Positions 1 to 13,692 of a stretch of 64,000 nt of DNA are shown in pieces. The position numbers were made by a program, and so were the translations under genes. Positions within the stretch are counted from its first letter, which is position 1, and each line of letters begins with the position of its first letter. This DNA comes from Lineus longissimus (Eukaryota > Nemertea > Pilidiophora > Heteronemertea > Lineidae): positions 3,169,501 to 3,233,500 of the forward strand of contig NC_088310.1 of NCBI RefSeq assembly GCF_910592395.1, in the 5' to 3' direction. The notes below the pieces were generated by a model. The model searched no databases, had not been told where the DNA came from, and worked only from the letters and a program-made list of their open reading frames with translations.

Positions 1-254
1 ATGACGGACCGGCGTACCTCTTTAACCATCCAGGCACCAGTTGTTTTCAGTATCCCCCGCCTCTCGATATGACTAAGGAGTATAAAAAGCCTGAAACTCA
101 GGATACCCTTTGACTAATTCTGATTGGAAAAGTCACGGTCCGACCCTAATACATTTTTGCCCCAATGTAGCTTCCAAAATACGAAAAATTGACATATGTA
201 CATGGATGATTAGATATCAAGATAAGGAAGAAAAAAAGAGAAGAAGTCTGCAGC

Positions 255-326
255 AGATTCACCGGGATTCGAACCCGTGACCAGCCGATCCACAGTCAAA
301 CGCTCTCAGCGCTGAACCGTCAAGGC
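255..326 (-). pseudogene. tRNA-like sequence (His GTG-like), one per monomer
   Basis: On the minus strand the 72 nt can be arranged as a degenerate tRNA. The T arm contains GGTTCGAATCC, a perfect pol III B box. A D-arm-like GTTC/GAGC stem encloses AGCGCTGA. An anticodon loop CTGTGGA (anticodon GTG) sits on a stem with wobble pairs. The acceptor stem pairs at only about four of seven positions and there is no CCA end, so this is not a working tRNA gene. It is more like a tRNA-derived SINE head or tRNA relic. The same element starts at 1414, 2570, 3729, 4885, 6036, 7195, 8351, 9502, 10652, 11797 and 12948. The D-loop side varies slightly (CACTCTC or CGCTCTC). Confidence 0.6.
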
Positions 327-1096
327 TTTCATGCTGTAATGGAGATTTTATTCGCCTCTTATATGCGATATGCAAAAGAGCGCGCCGCAATTGTGACAAG
401 GTCGCGCAGGTGGCAGAGTGATGGTCCGAAATAGATCCAAGTTATCGTATATTTCGATAGTTGCACAGATTTTTCTCAACATATCGTATTCATATACCTC
501 AGTGATATAAAAGATTATGCCTGCAGTTGATTTAACGTTTTAATGGCCGTTTTTTTAAAGTTTTTAAAAATCGAGGTCAGCAGGGTCAGAGTCAATCTTT
601 CAATGGTTTTGAAAGACACTGGCAGGGTCATAGGAAATAGTTGTTGGCGCCGATGATGTCAGCAATATGGCGGAGTTCCGCCCCACCCGTGAGATTTGCT
701 CTCGTCACGTCATGAGCATATTGAACTGCTTGTGAACCGAGCTGAATATGTTGCGGCTACCTATCTCTCCATCATCCCCGACGATATGTGCCGGTGCCGG
801 TCGTGCGAGGTCGTTTCAATGAAAAAGACGCACGCCACTGCCGTACCGGTACCTGAGAAACCATGCCGTTTTAGGCAGATTTGTGATGATTGAAACAATA
901 AATCTACCTCATAGTTCATGTGTTCTCATATGACAAACCCAGTGGACACATAGCCTGAATTAACATGCTGCGATCGGGAAAACATGTACACGCACCAATT
1001 GTATACAGATAGCGCTCGAGCGTGTGACTGACTATTGGAGTCGATTGGCGTTAGAAGTAGGAACTAGATGTTATTGGACAAACAGTACGTCAATGA

Positions 1097-1233
1097 CCGG
1101 CGTACCTCTTTAACCATCCAGGCACCAGTTGTTTTCAGTATCCCCCGCCTCTCGATATGACGGACCGGCGTACCTCTTTAACCATCCAGGCACCAGTTGT
1201 TTTCAGTATCCCCCGCCTCTCGATATGACTAAG
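1097..1233. repeat. 68-bp tandem duplication inside the monomer
   Basis: The block CCGGCGTACCTCTTTAACCA... ending in CTCTCGATATGA occurs twice with a 68-bp period (starts 1097 and 1165). The same pair is found once per monomer throughout the array. Window position 1 falls inside the second copy of such a pair. Confidence 0.9.
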
Positions 1234-4200
1234 GAGTATAAAAAGCCTAAAGCTCAGGATACCCTTTGACTAATTCTGATTGGAAAAGTCACGGTCCGAC
1301 CCTAATACATTTTTGCCCCAATGTAGCTTCCAAAATACGAAAAATTGACAAAATATGTACATGGATGATTAGATATCAAGATAAGGAAGAAAAAAAGAGA
1401 AGAAATCTGCAGCAGATTCACCGGGATTCGAACCCGTGACCAGCCGATCCACAGTCAAACACTCTCAGCGCTGAACCGTCAAGGCTTTCATGCTGTAATG
1501 GAGATTTTATTCGCCTCTTATATGCGATATGCAAAAGAGCGCGCCGCAATTGTGACAAGGTCGCGCAGGTGGCAGAGTGATTGTCCGAAATAGATCCAAG
1601 TAATCGTATATTTCGATAGTTGCACAGATTTTTCTCAACATATCGTATCCATATACCTCAGTGATATAAAAGATTATGCCTGCAGTTGATTTAACGTTTT
1701 AATGGCCGTTTTTTTAAAGTTTTTAAAAATCGAGGTCAGCAGGGTCAGAGTCAATCTTTCAATGGTTTTGAAAGACACTGGCAGGGTCAAAAGAAATAGT
1801 TGTTGGCGCCGATGATGTCAGCAATATGGCGGAGTTCCGCCCCACCCGTGAGATTTGCTCTCGTCACGTCATGAGCATATTGAACTGCTTGTGAACCGAG
1901 CTGAATATGTTGCGGCTACCGCTCTCTCCATCATCCCCGACGATATGTGCCGGTGCCGGTCGTGCGAGGTCGTTTCAATGAAAAAGACGCACGCCACTGC
2001 CGTACCGGTACCTGAGAAACCATGCCGTTTTAGGCAGATTTGTGATGATTGAAACAATAAATCTACCTCATAGTTCATGTGTTCTCATATGACAAACCCA
2101 GTGGACACATAGCCTGAACTAACATGCTGCGATCGGGAAAACATGTACACGCACCAATTGTATACAGATAGCGCTCGAGCGTGTGACTGACTGTTGGAGT
2201 CGATTGGCGTTAGAAGTAGGAACTAGATGTTATTGGACCAACAGTACGTCAACGACCGGCGTACCTCTTTAACCATCCAGGCACCAGTTGTTTTCAGTAT
2301 CCCCCGCCTCTCGATATGACGGACCGGCGTACCTCTTTAACCATCCAGGCACCAGTTGTTTTCAGTATCCCCCGCCTCTCGATATGACTAAGGAGTATAA
2401 AAAGCCTGAAACTCAGGATACCCTTTGACTAATTCTGATTGGAAAAGTCACGGTCCGACCCTAATACATTTTTGCCCCAATGTAGCTTCCAAAATACGAA
2501 AAATTGACATATGTACATGGATGATTAGATATCAAGATAAGGAAGAAAAAAAGAGAAGAAGTCTGCAGCAGATTCACCGGGATTCGAACCCGTGACCAGC
2601 CGATCCACAGTCAAACGCTCTCAGCGCTGAACCGTCAAGGCTTTCATGCTGTAATGGAGATTTTATTCGCCTCTTATATGCGATATGCAAAAGAGCGCGC
2701 CGCAATTGTGACAAGGTCGCGCAGGTGGCAGAGTGATGGTCCGAAATAGATCCAAGTTATCGTATATTTCGATAGTTGCACAGATTTTTCTCAACATATC
2801 GTATTCATATACCTCAGTGATATAAAAGATTATGCCTGCAGTTGATTTAACGTTTTAATGGCCGTTTTTTTAAAGTTTTTAAAAATCGAGGTCAGCAGGG
2901 TCAGAGTCAATCTTTCAATGGTTTTGAAAGACACTGGCAGGGTCATAGGAAATAGTTGTTGGCGCCGATGATGTCAGCAATATGGCGGAGTTCCGCCCCA
3001 CCCGTGAGATTTGCTCTCGTCACGTCATGAGCATATTGAACTGCTTGTGAACCGAGCTGAATATGTTGCGGCTACCTATCTCTCCATCATCCCCGACGAT
3101 ATGTGCCGGTGCCGGTCGTGCGAGGTCGTTTCAATGAAAAAGACGCACGCCACTGCCGTACCGGTACCTGAGAAACCATGCCGTTTTAGGCAGATTTGTG
3201 ATGATTGAAACAATAAATCTACCTCATAGTTCATGTGTTCTCATATGACAAACCCAGTGGACACATAGCCTGAATTAACATGCTGCGATCGGGAAAACAT
3301 GTACACGCACCAATTGTATACAGATAGCGCTCGAGCGTGTGACTGACTATTGGAGTCGATTGGCGTTAGAAGTAGGAACTAGATGTTATTGGACAAACAG
3401 TACGTCAATGACCGGCGTACCTCTTTAACCATCCAGGCACCAGTTGTTTTCAGTATCCCCCGCCTCTCGATATGACGGACCGGCGTACCTCTTTAACCAT
3501 CCAGGCACCAGTTGTTTTCAGTATCCCCCGCCTCTCGATATGACTAAGGAGTATAAAAAGCCTAAAGCTCAGGATACCCTTTGACTAATTCTGATTGGAA
3601 AAGTCACGGTCCGACCCTAATACATTTTTGCCCCAATGTAGCTTCCAAAATACGAAAAATTGACAAAATATGTACATGGATGATTAGATATCAAGATAAG
3701 GAAGAAAAAAAGAGAAGAAATCTGCAGCAGATTCACCGGGATTCGAACCCGTGACCAGCCGATCCACAGTCAAACACTCTCAGCGCTGAACCGTCAAGGC
3801 TTTCATGCTGTAATGGAGATTTTATTCGCCTCTTATATGCGATATGCAAAAGAGCGCGCCGCAATTGTGACAAGGTCGCGCAGGTGGCAGAGTGATTGTC
3901 CGAAATAGATCCAAGTAATCGTATATTTCGATAGTTGCACAGATTTTTCTCAACATATCGTATCCATATACCTCAGTGATATAAAAGATTATGCCTGCAG
4001 TTGATTTAACGTTTTAATGGCCGTTTTTTTAAAGTTTTTAAAAATCGAGGTCAGCAGGGTCAGAGTCAATCTTTCAATGGTTTTGAAAGACACTGGCAGG
4101 GTCAAAAGAAATAGTTGTTGGCGCCGATGATGTCAGCAATATGGCGGAGTTCCGCCCCACCCGTGAGATTTGCTCTCGTCACGTCATGAGCATATTGAAC

Positions 4201-5334
4201 TGCTTGTGAACCGAGCTGAATATGTTGCGGCTACCGCTCTCTCCATCATCCCCGACGATATGTGCCGGTGCCGGTCGTGCGAGGTCGTTTCAATGAAAAA
4301 GACGCACGCCACTGCCGTACCGGTACCTGAGAAACCATGCCGTTTTAGGCAGATTTGTGATGATTGAAACAATAAATCTACCTCATAGTTCATGTGTTCT
4401 CATATGACAAACCCAGTGGACACATAGCCTGAACTAACATGCTGCGATCGGGAAAACATGTACACGCACCAATTGTATACAGATAGCGCTCGAGCGTGTG
4501 ACTGACTGTTGGAGTCGATTGGCGTTAGAAGTAGGAACTAGATGTTATTGGACCAACAGTACGTCAACGACCGGCGTACCTCTTTAACCATCCAGGCACC
4601 AGTTGTTTTCAGTATCCCCCGCCTCTCGATATGACGGACCGGCGTACCTCTTTAACCATCCAGGCACCAGTTGTTTTCAGTATCCCCCGCCTCTCGATAT
4701 GACTAAGGAGTATAAAAAGCCTGAAACTCAGGATACCCTTTGACTAATTCTGATTGGAAAAGTCACGGTCCGACCCTAATACATTTTTGCCCCAATGTAG
4801 CTTCCAAAATACGAAAAATTGACATATGTACATGGATGATTAGATATCAAGATAAGGAAGAAAAAAAGAGAAGAAGTCTGCAGCAGATTCACCGGGATTC
4901 GAACCCGTGACCAGCCGATCCACAGTCAAACGCTCTCAGCGCTGAACCGTCAAGGCTTTCATGCTGTAATGGAGATTTTATTCGCCTCTTATATGCGATA
5001 TGCAAAAGAGCGCGCCGCAATTGTGACAAGGTCGCGCAGGTGGCAGAGTGATGGTCCGAAATAGATCCAAGTTATCGTATATTTCGATAGTTGCACAGAT
5101 TTTTCTCAACATATCGTATTCATATACCTCAGTGATATAAAAGATTATGCCTGCAGTTGATTTAACGTTTTAATGGCCGTTTTTTTAAAGTTTTTAAAAA
5201 TCGAGGTCAGCAGGGTCAGAGTCAATCTTTCAATGGTTTTGAAAGACACTGGCAGGGTCAAAAGAAATAGTTGTTGGCGCCGATGATGTCAGCAATATGG
5301 CGGAGTTCCGCCCCACCCGTGAGATTTGCTCTCG

Positions 5335-8300
5335 TCACGTCATGAGCATATTGAACTGCTTGTGAACCGAGCTTAATATGTTGCGGCTACCGCTCTCTCC
5401 ATCATCCCCGACGATGTCGTGCGAGGTCGTTTCAATGAAAAAAACGCACGCCACTGCCGTACCGGTACCTGAGAAAACATGCGCATGCCGTTTTAGGCAG
5501 ATTTGTGATGATTGAAACAATAAATCTACCTCATAGTTCATGTGTTCTCATATGACAAACCCAGTGGACACATAGCCTGAACTAACATGCTGCGATCGGG
5601 AAAACATGTACACGCACCAATTGTATACAGATAGCGCTCGAGCGTGTGACTGACTATTGGAGTCGATTGGCGTTAGAAGTAGGAACTAGATGTTATTGGA
5701 CAAACAGTACGTCAACGACCGGTGTACCTCTTTAACCATCCAGGCACCAGTTGTTTTCAGTATCCCCCGCCTCTCGATATGACGGACCGGCGTACCTCTT
5801 TAACCATCCAGGCACCAGTTGTTAGTTTCAGTGTCCCCCGCCTCTCGATATGACTAAGGAGTATAAAAAGCCTGAAACTCAGGATACCCTTTGACTAATT
5901 CTGATTGGAAAAGTCACGGTCCGACCCTAATACATTTTTGCCCCAATGTAGCTTCCAAAATACGAAAAATTGACATATGTACATGGATGATTAGATATCA
6001 AGATAAGGAAGAAAAAAAGAGAAGAAGTCTGCAGCAGATTCACCGGGATTCGAACCCGTGACCAGCCGATCCACAGTCAAACGCTCTCAGCGCTGGACCG
6101 TCAAGGCTTTCATGCTTTTATGGAGATTTTATTCGCCTCTTATATGCGATATGCAAAAGAGCGCGCCGCAATTGTGACAAGGTCGCGCAGGTGGCAGAGT
6201 GATTGTCCGAAATAGATCCAAGTAATCGTATATTTCGATAGTTGCACAGATTTTTCTCAACATATCGTATCCATATACCTCAGTGATATAAAAGATTATG
6301 CCTGCAGTTGATTTAACGTTTTAATGGCCGTTTTTTTAAAGTATTTAAAAATCGAGGTCAGCAGGGTCAGAGTCAATCTTTCAATGGTTTTGAAAGACAC
6401 TGGCAGGGTCAAAAGAAATAGTTGTTGGCGCCGATGATGTCAGCAATATGGCGGAGTTCCGCCCCACCCGTGAGATTTGCTCTCGTCACGTCATGAGCAT
6501 ATTGAACTGCTTGTGAATCGAGCTGAATATGTTGCGGCTACCGCTCTCTCCATCATCCCCGACGATATGTACCGGTGCCGGTCGTGCGAGGTCGTTTCAA
6601 TGAAAAAGACGCACGCCACTGCCGTACCGGTACCTGAGAAACCATGCCGTTTTAGGCAGATTTGTGATGATTGAAACAATAAATCTACCTCATAGTTCAT
6701 GTGTTCTCATATGACAAACCCAGTGGACACATAGCCTGAATTAACATGCTGCGATCGGGAAAACATGTACACGCACCAATTGTATACAGATAGCGCTCGA
6801 GCGTGTGACTGACTATTGGAGTCGATTGGCGTTAGAAGTAGGAACTAGATGTTATTGGACCAACAGTACGTCAATGACCGGCGTACCTCTTTAACCATCC
6901 AGGCACCAGTTGTTTTCAGTATCCCCCGCCTCTCGATATGACGGACCGGCGTACCTCTTTAACCATCCAGGCACCAGTTGTTTTCAGTATCCCCCGCCTC
7001 TCGATATGACTAAGGAGTATAAAAAGCCTAAAGCTCAGGATACCCTTTGACTAATTCTGATTGGAAAAGTCACGGTCCGACCCTAATACATTTTTGCCCC
7101 AATGTAGCTTCCAAAATACGAAAAATTGACATAATATGTACATGGATGATTAGATATCAAGATAAGGAAGAAAAAAAGAGAAGAAGTCTGCAGCAGATTC
7201 ACCGGGATTCGAACCCGTGACCAGCCGATCCACAGTCAAACGCTCTCAGCGCTGAACCGTCAAGGCTTTCATGCTGTAATGGAGATTTTATTCGCCTCTT
7301 ATATGCGATATGCAAAAGAGCGCGCCGCAATTGTGACAAGGTCGCGCAGGTGGCAGAGTGATTGTCCGAAATAGATCCAAGTAATCGTATATTTCGATAG
7401 TTGCACAGATTTTTCTCAACATATCGTATCCATATACCTCAGTGATATAAAAGATTATGCCTGCAGTTGATTTAACGTTTTAATGGCCGTTTTTTAAAAG
7501 TTTTTAAAAATCGAGGTCAGCAGGGTCAGAGTCAATCTTTCAATGGTTTTGAAAGACACTGGCAGGGTCAAAAGAAATAGTTGTTGGCGCCGATGATGTC
7601 AGCAATATGGCGGAGTTCCGCCCCACCCGTGAGATTTGCTCTCGTCACGTCATGAGCATATTGAACTGCTTGTGAACCGAGCTTAATATGTTGCGGCTAC
7701 CGCTCTCTCCATCATCCCCGACGATATGTACCGGTGCCGGTCGTGCGAGGTCGTTTCAATGAAAAAGACGCACGCCACTGCCGTACCGGTACCTGAGAAA
7801 CCATGCCGTTTTAGGCAGATTTGTGATGATTGAAACAATAAATCTACCTCATAGTTCATGTGTTCTCATATGACAAACCCAGTGGACACATAGCCTGAAC
7901 TAACATGCTGCGATCGGGAAAACATGTACACGCACCAATTGTATACAGATAGCGCTCGAGCGTGTGACTGACTATTGGAGTCGATTGGCGTTAGAAGTAG
8001 GAACTAGATGTTATTGGACCAACAGTACGTCAACGACCGGCCTACCTCTTTAACCATCCAGGCACCAGTTGTTTTCAGTATCCCCCGCCTCTCGATATGA
8101 CGGACCGGCGTACCTCTTTAACCATCCAGGCACCAGTTGTTTTCAGTATCCCCCGCCTCTCGATATGACTAAGGAGTATAAAAAGCCTAAAGCTCAGGAT
8201 ACCCTTTGACTAATTCTGATTGGAAAAGTCACGGTCCGACCCTAATACATTTTTGCCCCAATGTAGCTTCCAAAATACGAAAAATTGACATATGTACATG

Positions 8301-11300
8301 GATGATTAGATATCAAGATAAGGAAGAAAAAAAGAGAAGAAGTCTGCAGCAGATTCACCGGGATTCGAACCCGTGACCAGCCGATCCACAGTCAAACACT
8401 CTCAGCGCTGAACCGTCAAGGCTTTCATGCTGTAATGGAGATTTTATTCGCCTCTTATATGCGATATGCAAAAGAGCGCGCCGCAATTGTGACAAGGTCG
8501 CGCAGGTGGCAGAGTGATTGTCCGAAATAGATCCAAGTAATCGTATATTTCGATAGTTGCACAGATTTTTCTCAACATATCGTATCCATATACCTCAGTG
8601 ATATAAAAGATTATGCCTGCAGTTGATTTAACGTTTTAATGGCCGTTTTTTTAAAGTTTTTAAAAATCGAGGTCAGCAGGGTCAGAGTCAATCTTTCAAT
8701 GGTTTTGAAAGACACTGGCAGGGTCAAAAGAAATAGTTGTTGGCGCCGATGATGTCAGCAATATGTCGGAGTTCCGCCCCACCCGTGAGATTTGCTCTCG
8801 TCACGTCATGAGCATATTGAACTGCTTGTGAACCGAGCTTAATATGTTGCGGCTACCGCTCTCTCCATCATCCCCGACGATGTCGTGCGAGGTCGTTTCA
8901 ATGAAAAAAACGCACGCCACTGCCGTACCGGTACCTGAGAAAACATGCGCATGCCGTTTTAGGCAGATTTGTGATGATTGAAACAATAAATCTACCTCAT
9001 AGTTCATGTGTTCTCATATGACAAACCCAGTGGACACATAGCCTGAACTAACATGCTGCGATCGGGAAAACATGTACACGCACCAATTGTATACAGATAG
9101 CGCTCGAGCGTGTGACTGACTATTGGAGTCGATTGGCGTTAGAAGTGGGAACTAGATGTTATTGGACCAACAGTACGTCAACGACCGGTGTACCTCTTTA
9201 ACCATCCAGGCACCAGTTGTTTTCAGTATACCCCGCCTCTCGATATGACGGACCGGCGTACCTCTTTAACCATCCAGGCACCAGTTGTTAGTTTCAGTGT
9301 CCCCCGCCTCTCGATATGACTAAGGAGTATAAAAAGCCTGAAACTCAGGATACCCTTTGACTAATTCTGATTGGAAAAGTCACGGTCCGACCCTAATACA
9401 TTTTTGCCCCAATGCAGCTTCCAAAATACGAAAAATTGACATATGTACATGGATGATTAGATATCAAGATAAGGAAGAAAAAAAGAGAAGAAGTCTGCAG
9501 CAGATTCACCGGGATTCGAACCCGTGACCAGCCGATCCACAGTCAAACGCTCTCAGCGCTGAACCGTCAAGGCTTTCATGCTGTAATGGAGATTTTATTC
9601 GCCTCTTATATGCGATATGCAAAAGAGCGCGCCGCAATTGTGACAAGGTCGCGCAGGTGGCAGAGTGATTGTCCGAAATAGATCCAAGTAATCGTAGATT
9701 TCGATAGTTGCACAGATTTTTCTCAACATATCGTATCCATATACCTCAGTGATATAAAAGATTATGCCTGCAGTTGATTTAACGTTTTAATGGCCGTTTT
9801 TTTAAAGTTTTTAAAAATCGAGGTCAGCAGGGTCAGAGTCAATCTTTCAATGGTTTTGAAACACACTGGCAGGGTCAAAAGAAATAGTTGTTGGCGCCGA
9901 TGATGTCAGCAATATGGCGGAGTTCCGCCCCACCCGTGAGATTTGCTCTCGTCACGTCATGAGCATATTGAACTGCTTGTGAATCGAGCTGAATATGTTG
10001 CGGCTACCGCTCTCTCCATCATCCCCGACGATATGTACCGGTGCCGGTCGTGCGAGGTCGTTTCAATGAAAAAGACGCACGCCACTGCCGTACCGGTACC
10101 TGAGAAACCATGCCGTTTTAGGCAGATTTGTGATGATTGAAACAATAAATCTACCTCATAGTTCATGTGTTCTCATATGACAAACCCAGAGGACACATAG
10201 CCTGTGCTGAGATCGGGAAAACATGTACACGCACCAATTGTATACAGATAGCGCTCGAGCGTGTGACTGACTATTGGAGTCGATTGGCGTTAGAAGTAGG
10301 AACTAGATGTTATTGGACCAACAGTACGTCAACGACCGGCGTACCTCTTTAACCATCCAGGCACCAGTTGTTTTCAGTATCCCCCGCCTCTCGATATGAC
10401 GGACCGGCGTACCTCTTTAACCATCCAGGCACCAGTTGTTTTCAGTATCCCCCGCCTCTCGATATGACTAAGGAGTATAAAAAGCCTAATGCTCAGGATA
10501 CCCTTTGACTAATTCTGATTGGAAAAGTCACGGTCCGACCCTAATACATTTTTGCCCCAATGTAGCTTCCAAAATACGAAAAATTGACATATATGTACAT
10601 GGATGATTAGATATCAAGATAAGGAAGAAAAAAAGAGAAGAAGTCTGCAGCAGATTCACCGGGATTCGAACCCGTGACCAGCCGATCCACAGTCAAACGC
10701 TCTCAGCGCTGGACCGTCAAGGCTTTCATGCTTTTATGGAGATTTTATTCGCCTCTTATATGCGATATGCAAAAGAGCGCGCCGCAATTGTGACAAGGTC
10801 GCGCAGGTGGCAGAGTGATGGTCCGAAATAGATCCAAGTAATCGTATATTTCGATAGTTGCACAGATTTTTCTCAACATATCGTATCCATATATCTCAGT
10901 GATATAAAAGATTATGCCTGCAGTTGATTTAACGTTTTAATGGCCGTTTTTTTAAAGTTTTTAAAAATCGAGGTCAGCAGGGTCAGAGTCAATCTTATGG
11001 TTTTGAAAGACACTGGCAGGGTCAAAAGAAATAGTTGTTGGTGCCGATGATGTCAGCAATATGGCGGAGTTCCGCCCCACCCGTAAGATTTGCTCTCGTC
11101 ACGTCATGAGCATATTGAACTGCTTGTGAACCGAGCTGAATATGTGCGGCTACCGCTCTCTCCATCATCCCCGACGATGTCGTGCGAGGTCGTTTCAATG
11201 AAAAAAACGCCGCCACTGCCGTACCGGTACCTGAGAAAACATGCGCATGCCGTTTTAGGCAGATTTGTGATGATTGAAACAATAAATCTACCTCATAGTT

Positions 11301-12461
11301 CATGTGTTCTCATATGACAAACCCAGTGGACACATAGCCTGAACTAACATGCTGCGATCGGGAAAACATGTACACGCACCAATTGTATACAGATAGCGCT
11401 CGAGCGTGTGACTGACTATTGGAGTCGATTGGCGTTAGAAGTAGGAACTAGATGTTATTGGACCAACAGTACGTCAACGACCGGTGTATACCTCTTTAAC
11501 CATCCAGGCACCAGTTGTTTTCAGTATTCCCCGCCTCTCGATATGACGGACCGGCGTACCTCTTTAACCATCCAGGCACCAGTAGTTTTCAGTGTCCCCC
11601 GCCTCTCGATATGACTAAGGAGTATAAAAAGCCTGAAACTCAGGATACCCTTTGACTAATTCTGATTGGAAAAGTCACGGTCCGACCCTAATACATTTTT
11701 GCCCCAATGTAGCTTCCAAAATACGAAAAATTGACATATGTACATGGATGATCAGATATCAAGATAAGGAAGAAAAAAAGAGAAGAAGTCTGCAGCAGAT
11801 TCACCGGGATTCGAACCCGTGACCAGCCGATCCACAGTCAAACGCTCTCAGCGCTGGACCGTCAAGGCTTTCATGCTGTAATGGAGATTTTATTCGCCTC
11901 TTATATGCGATATGCAAAAGAGCGCGCCGCAATTGTGACAAGGTCGCGCAGGTGGCAGAGTGATTGTCCGAAATAGATCCAAGTAATCGTATATTTCGAT
12001 AGTTGCACAGATTTTTCTCAACATATCGTATCCATATACCTCAGTGATATAAAAGATTATGCCTGCAGTTGATTTAACGTTTTAATGGCCGTTTTTTTAA
12101 AGTTTTTAAAAATCGAGGTCAGCAGGGTCAGAGTCAATCTTTCAATGGTTTTGAAACACACTGGCAGGGTCAAAAGAAATAGTTGTTGGCGCCGATGATG
12201 TCAGCAATATGGCGGAGTTCCGCCCCACCCGTGAGATTTGCTCTCGTCACGTCATGAGCATATTGAACTGCTTGTGAATCGAGCTGAATATGTTGCGGCT
12301 ACCGCTCTCTCCATCATCCCCGACGATATGTACCGGTGCCGGTCGTGCGAGGTCGTTTCAATGAAAAAGACGCACGCCACTGCCGTACCGGTACCTGAGA
12401 AACCATGCCGTTTCAGGCAGATTTGTGATGATTGAAACAATAAATCTACCTCATAGTTCAT
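5335..12461. repeat. Higher-order trimer and dimer duplications in the array
   Basis: Diagnostic variants repeat at longer spacing. The monomer lacking the GGTGCCG block occurs at 5335-5541 and again at 8801-9007, 3,466 bp apart (three monomers). The ATGTACCGG variant at 6477 recurs at 9943, also 3,466 bp. The variant with CCAGAGGACACATAGCCTGTG at about 10185 recurs at about 12480, 2,295 bp apart (two monomers). The array therefore grew by several block duplications of different size. Confidence 0.8.
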
Positions 12462-13490
12462 GTGTTCTCATATGACAAACCCAGAGGACACATAGCCTGT
12501 GCTGAGATCGGGAAAACATGTACACGCACCAATTGTATACAGATAGCGCTCGAGCGTGTGACTGACTATTGGAGTCGATTGGCGTTAGAAGTAGGAACTA
12601 GATGTTATTGGACCAACAGTACGTCAATGACCGGCGTACCTCTTTAACCATCCAGGCACCAGTTGTTTTCAGTATCCCCCGCCTCTCGATATGACGGACC
12701 GGCGTACCTCTTTAACCATCCAGGCACCAGTTGTTTTCAGTATCCCCCGCCTCTCGATATGACTAAGGAGTATAAAAAGCCTAAAGCTCAGGATACCCTT
12801 TGACTAATTCTGATTGGAAAAGTCACGGTCCGACCCTAATACATTTTTGCCCCAATGTAGCTTCCAAAATACGAAAAATTGACATAATATGTACATGGAT
12901 GATTAGATATCAAGATAAGGAAGAAAAAAAGAGAAGAAGTCTGCAGCAGATTCACCGGGATTCGAACCCGTGACCAGCCGATCCACAGTCAAACGCTCTC
13001 AGCGCTGAACCGTCAAGGCTTTCATGCTGTAATGGAGATTTTATTCGCCTCTTATATGCGATATGCAAAAGAGCGCGCCGCAATTGTGACAAGGTCGCGC
13101 AGGTGGCAGAGTGATTGTCCGAAATAGATCCAAGTAATCGTATATTTCGATAGTTGCACAGATTTTTCTCAACATATCGTATCCATATACCTCAGTGATA
13201 TAAAAGATTATGCCTGCAGTTGATTTAACGTTTTAATGGCCGTTTTTTAAAAGTTTTTAAAAATCGAGGTCAGCAGGGTCAGAGTCAATCTTTCAATGGT
13301 TTTGAAAGACACTGGCAGGGTCAAAAGAAATAGTTGTTGGCGCCGATGATGTCAGCAATATGGCGGAGTTCCGCCCCACCCGTGAGATTTGCTCTCGTCA
13401 CGTCATGAGCATATTGAACTGCTTGTGAACCGAGCTGAATATGTTGCGGCTACCGCTCTCTCCATCATCCCCGACGATATGTGCCGGTGG

Positions 13491-13692
13491 ACGCTAAATA
13501 GGATGACCCGTCTCGAGCGCCACCCAACGTCTGTTTTTTTATACGACCGCGTTCTACGACGTCCTCTTTCACAAAAACATGTGAGGGAAGTTTGCGCGAG
13601 CGCCACCCAACGTCTGTTTTGATATAAGACCGCGTTCTCCGACGTCCTCTTTCACAAAAACATGTGAGGGAAGTTTGCGCGAGCGACGACCG
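13491..13692. repeat. 83-bp tandem duplication at the array edge
   Basis: Immediately after the satellite breaks off, a unit beginning CGAGCGCCACCCAACGTCTG at 13514 repeats at 13597 and a third partial copy begins near 13680. The two full copies differ by a few bases around the T run (TTTTTTTATACG versus TTTTGATATAAG). It is unrelated to the 1.15 kb monomer. Confidence 0.85.

Larger units (their letters stand above)
1..4630. repeat. Higher-order dimer: two 2,315-bp copies
   Basis: The sequence from 1 restarts at 2316 and again at 4631, so two adjacent 2,315-bp units lie here, each made of two monomers (A then B). The A monomers share GCTACCTATC and GTCATAGG; the B monomers share GCTACCGCTC and GTCAAAAG. 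In sampled stretches the two dimers appear identical, which suggests recent duplication by unequal exchange, or an assembly duplication. Confidence 0.85.
1..13491. repeat. Satellite array, ~1.15 kb monomers, 12 copies
   Basis: Twelve near-identical monomers in direct tandem. The landmark AGATTCACCGGGATTCGAAC begins at 255, 1414, 2570, 3729, 4885, 6036, 7195, 8351, 9502, 10652, 11797 and 12948, so spacing is 1145-1159 bp. The array runs off the left edge and its last monomer breaks off inside the sequence at about 13491. Monomers differ by scattered substitutions and small indels (for example GCTGAACCG versus GCTGGACCG, or loss of a GGTGCCG block near 5415 and 8880). Short open frames of 61-93 codons recur on both strands, but they are overlapping, change with each indel and resemble no known protein, so I treat the array as non-coding. 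Each monomer holds a tRNA-like segment, a duplicated 68-bp block and a TATAAAAAG sequence. No transposase or reverse transcriptase frame is seen. Confidence 0.97.

Noticed and set aside
255-326. Functional tRNA-His genes
   Set aside because: The acceptor stem pairs poorly, the T stem has an end mismatch, and the D-arm flanks are degenerate. Better described as tRNA-like.
696-12461. Recurring 65-69 aa frames (MLSSRHEHIELLVNR... and MNYEVDLLFQSSQ...) in the satellite as a multicopy gene family
   Set aside because: They overlap on opposite strands, are broken or shifted by indels in several monomers, and have no protein resemblance. They reflect satellite repetition.
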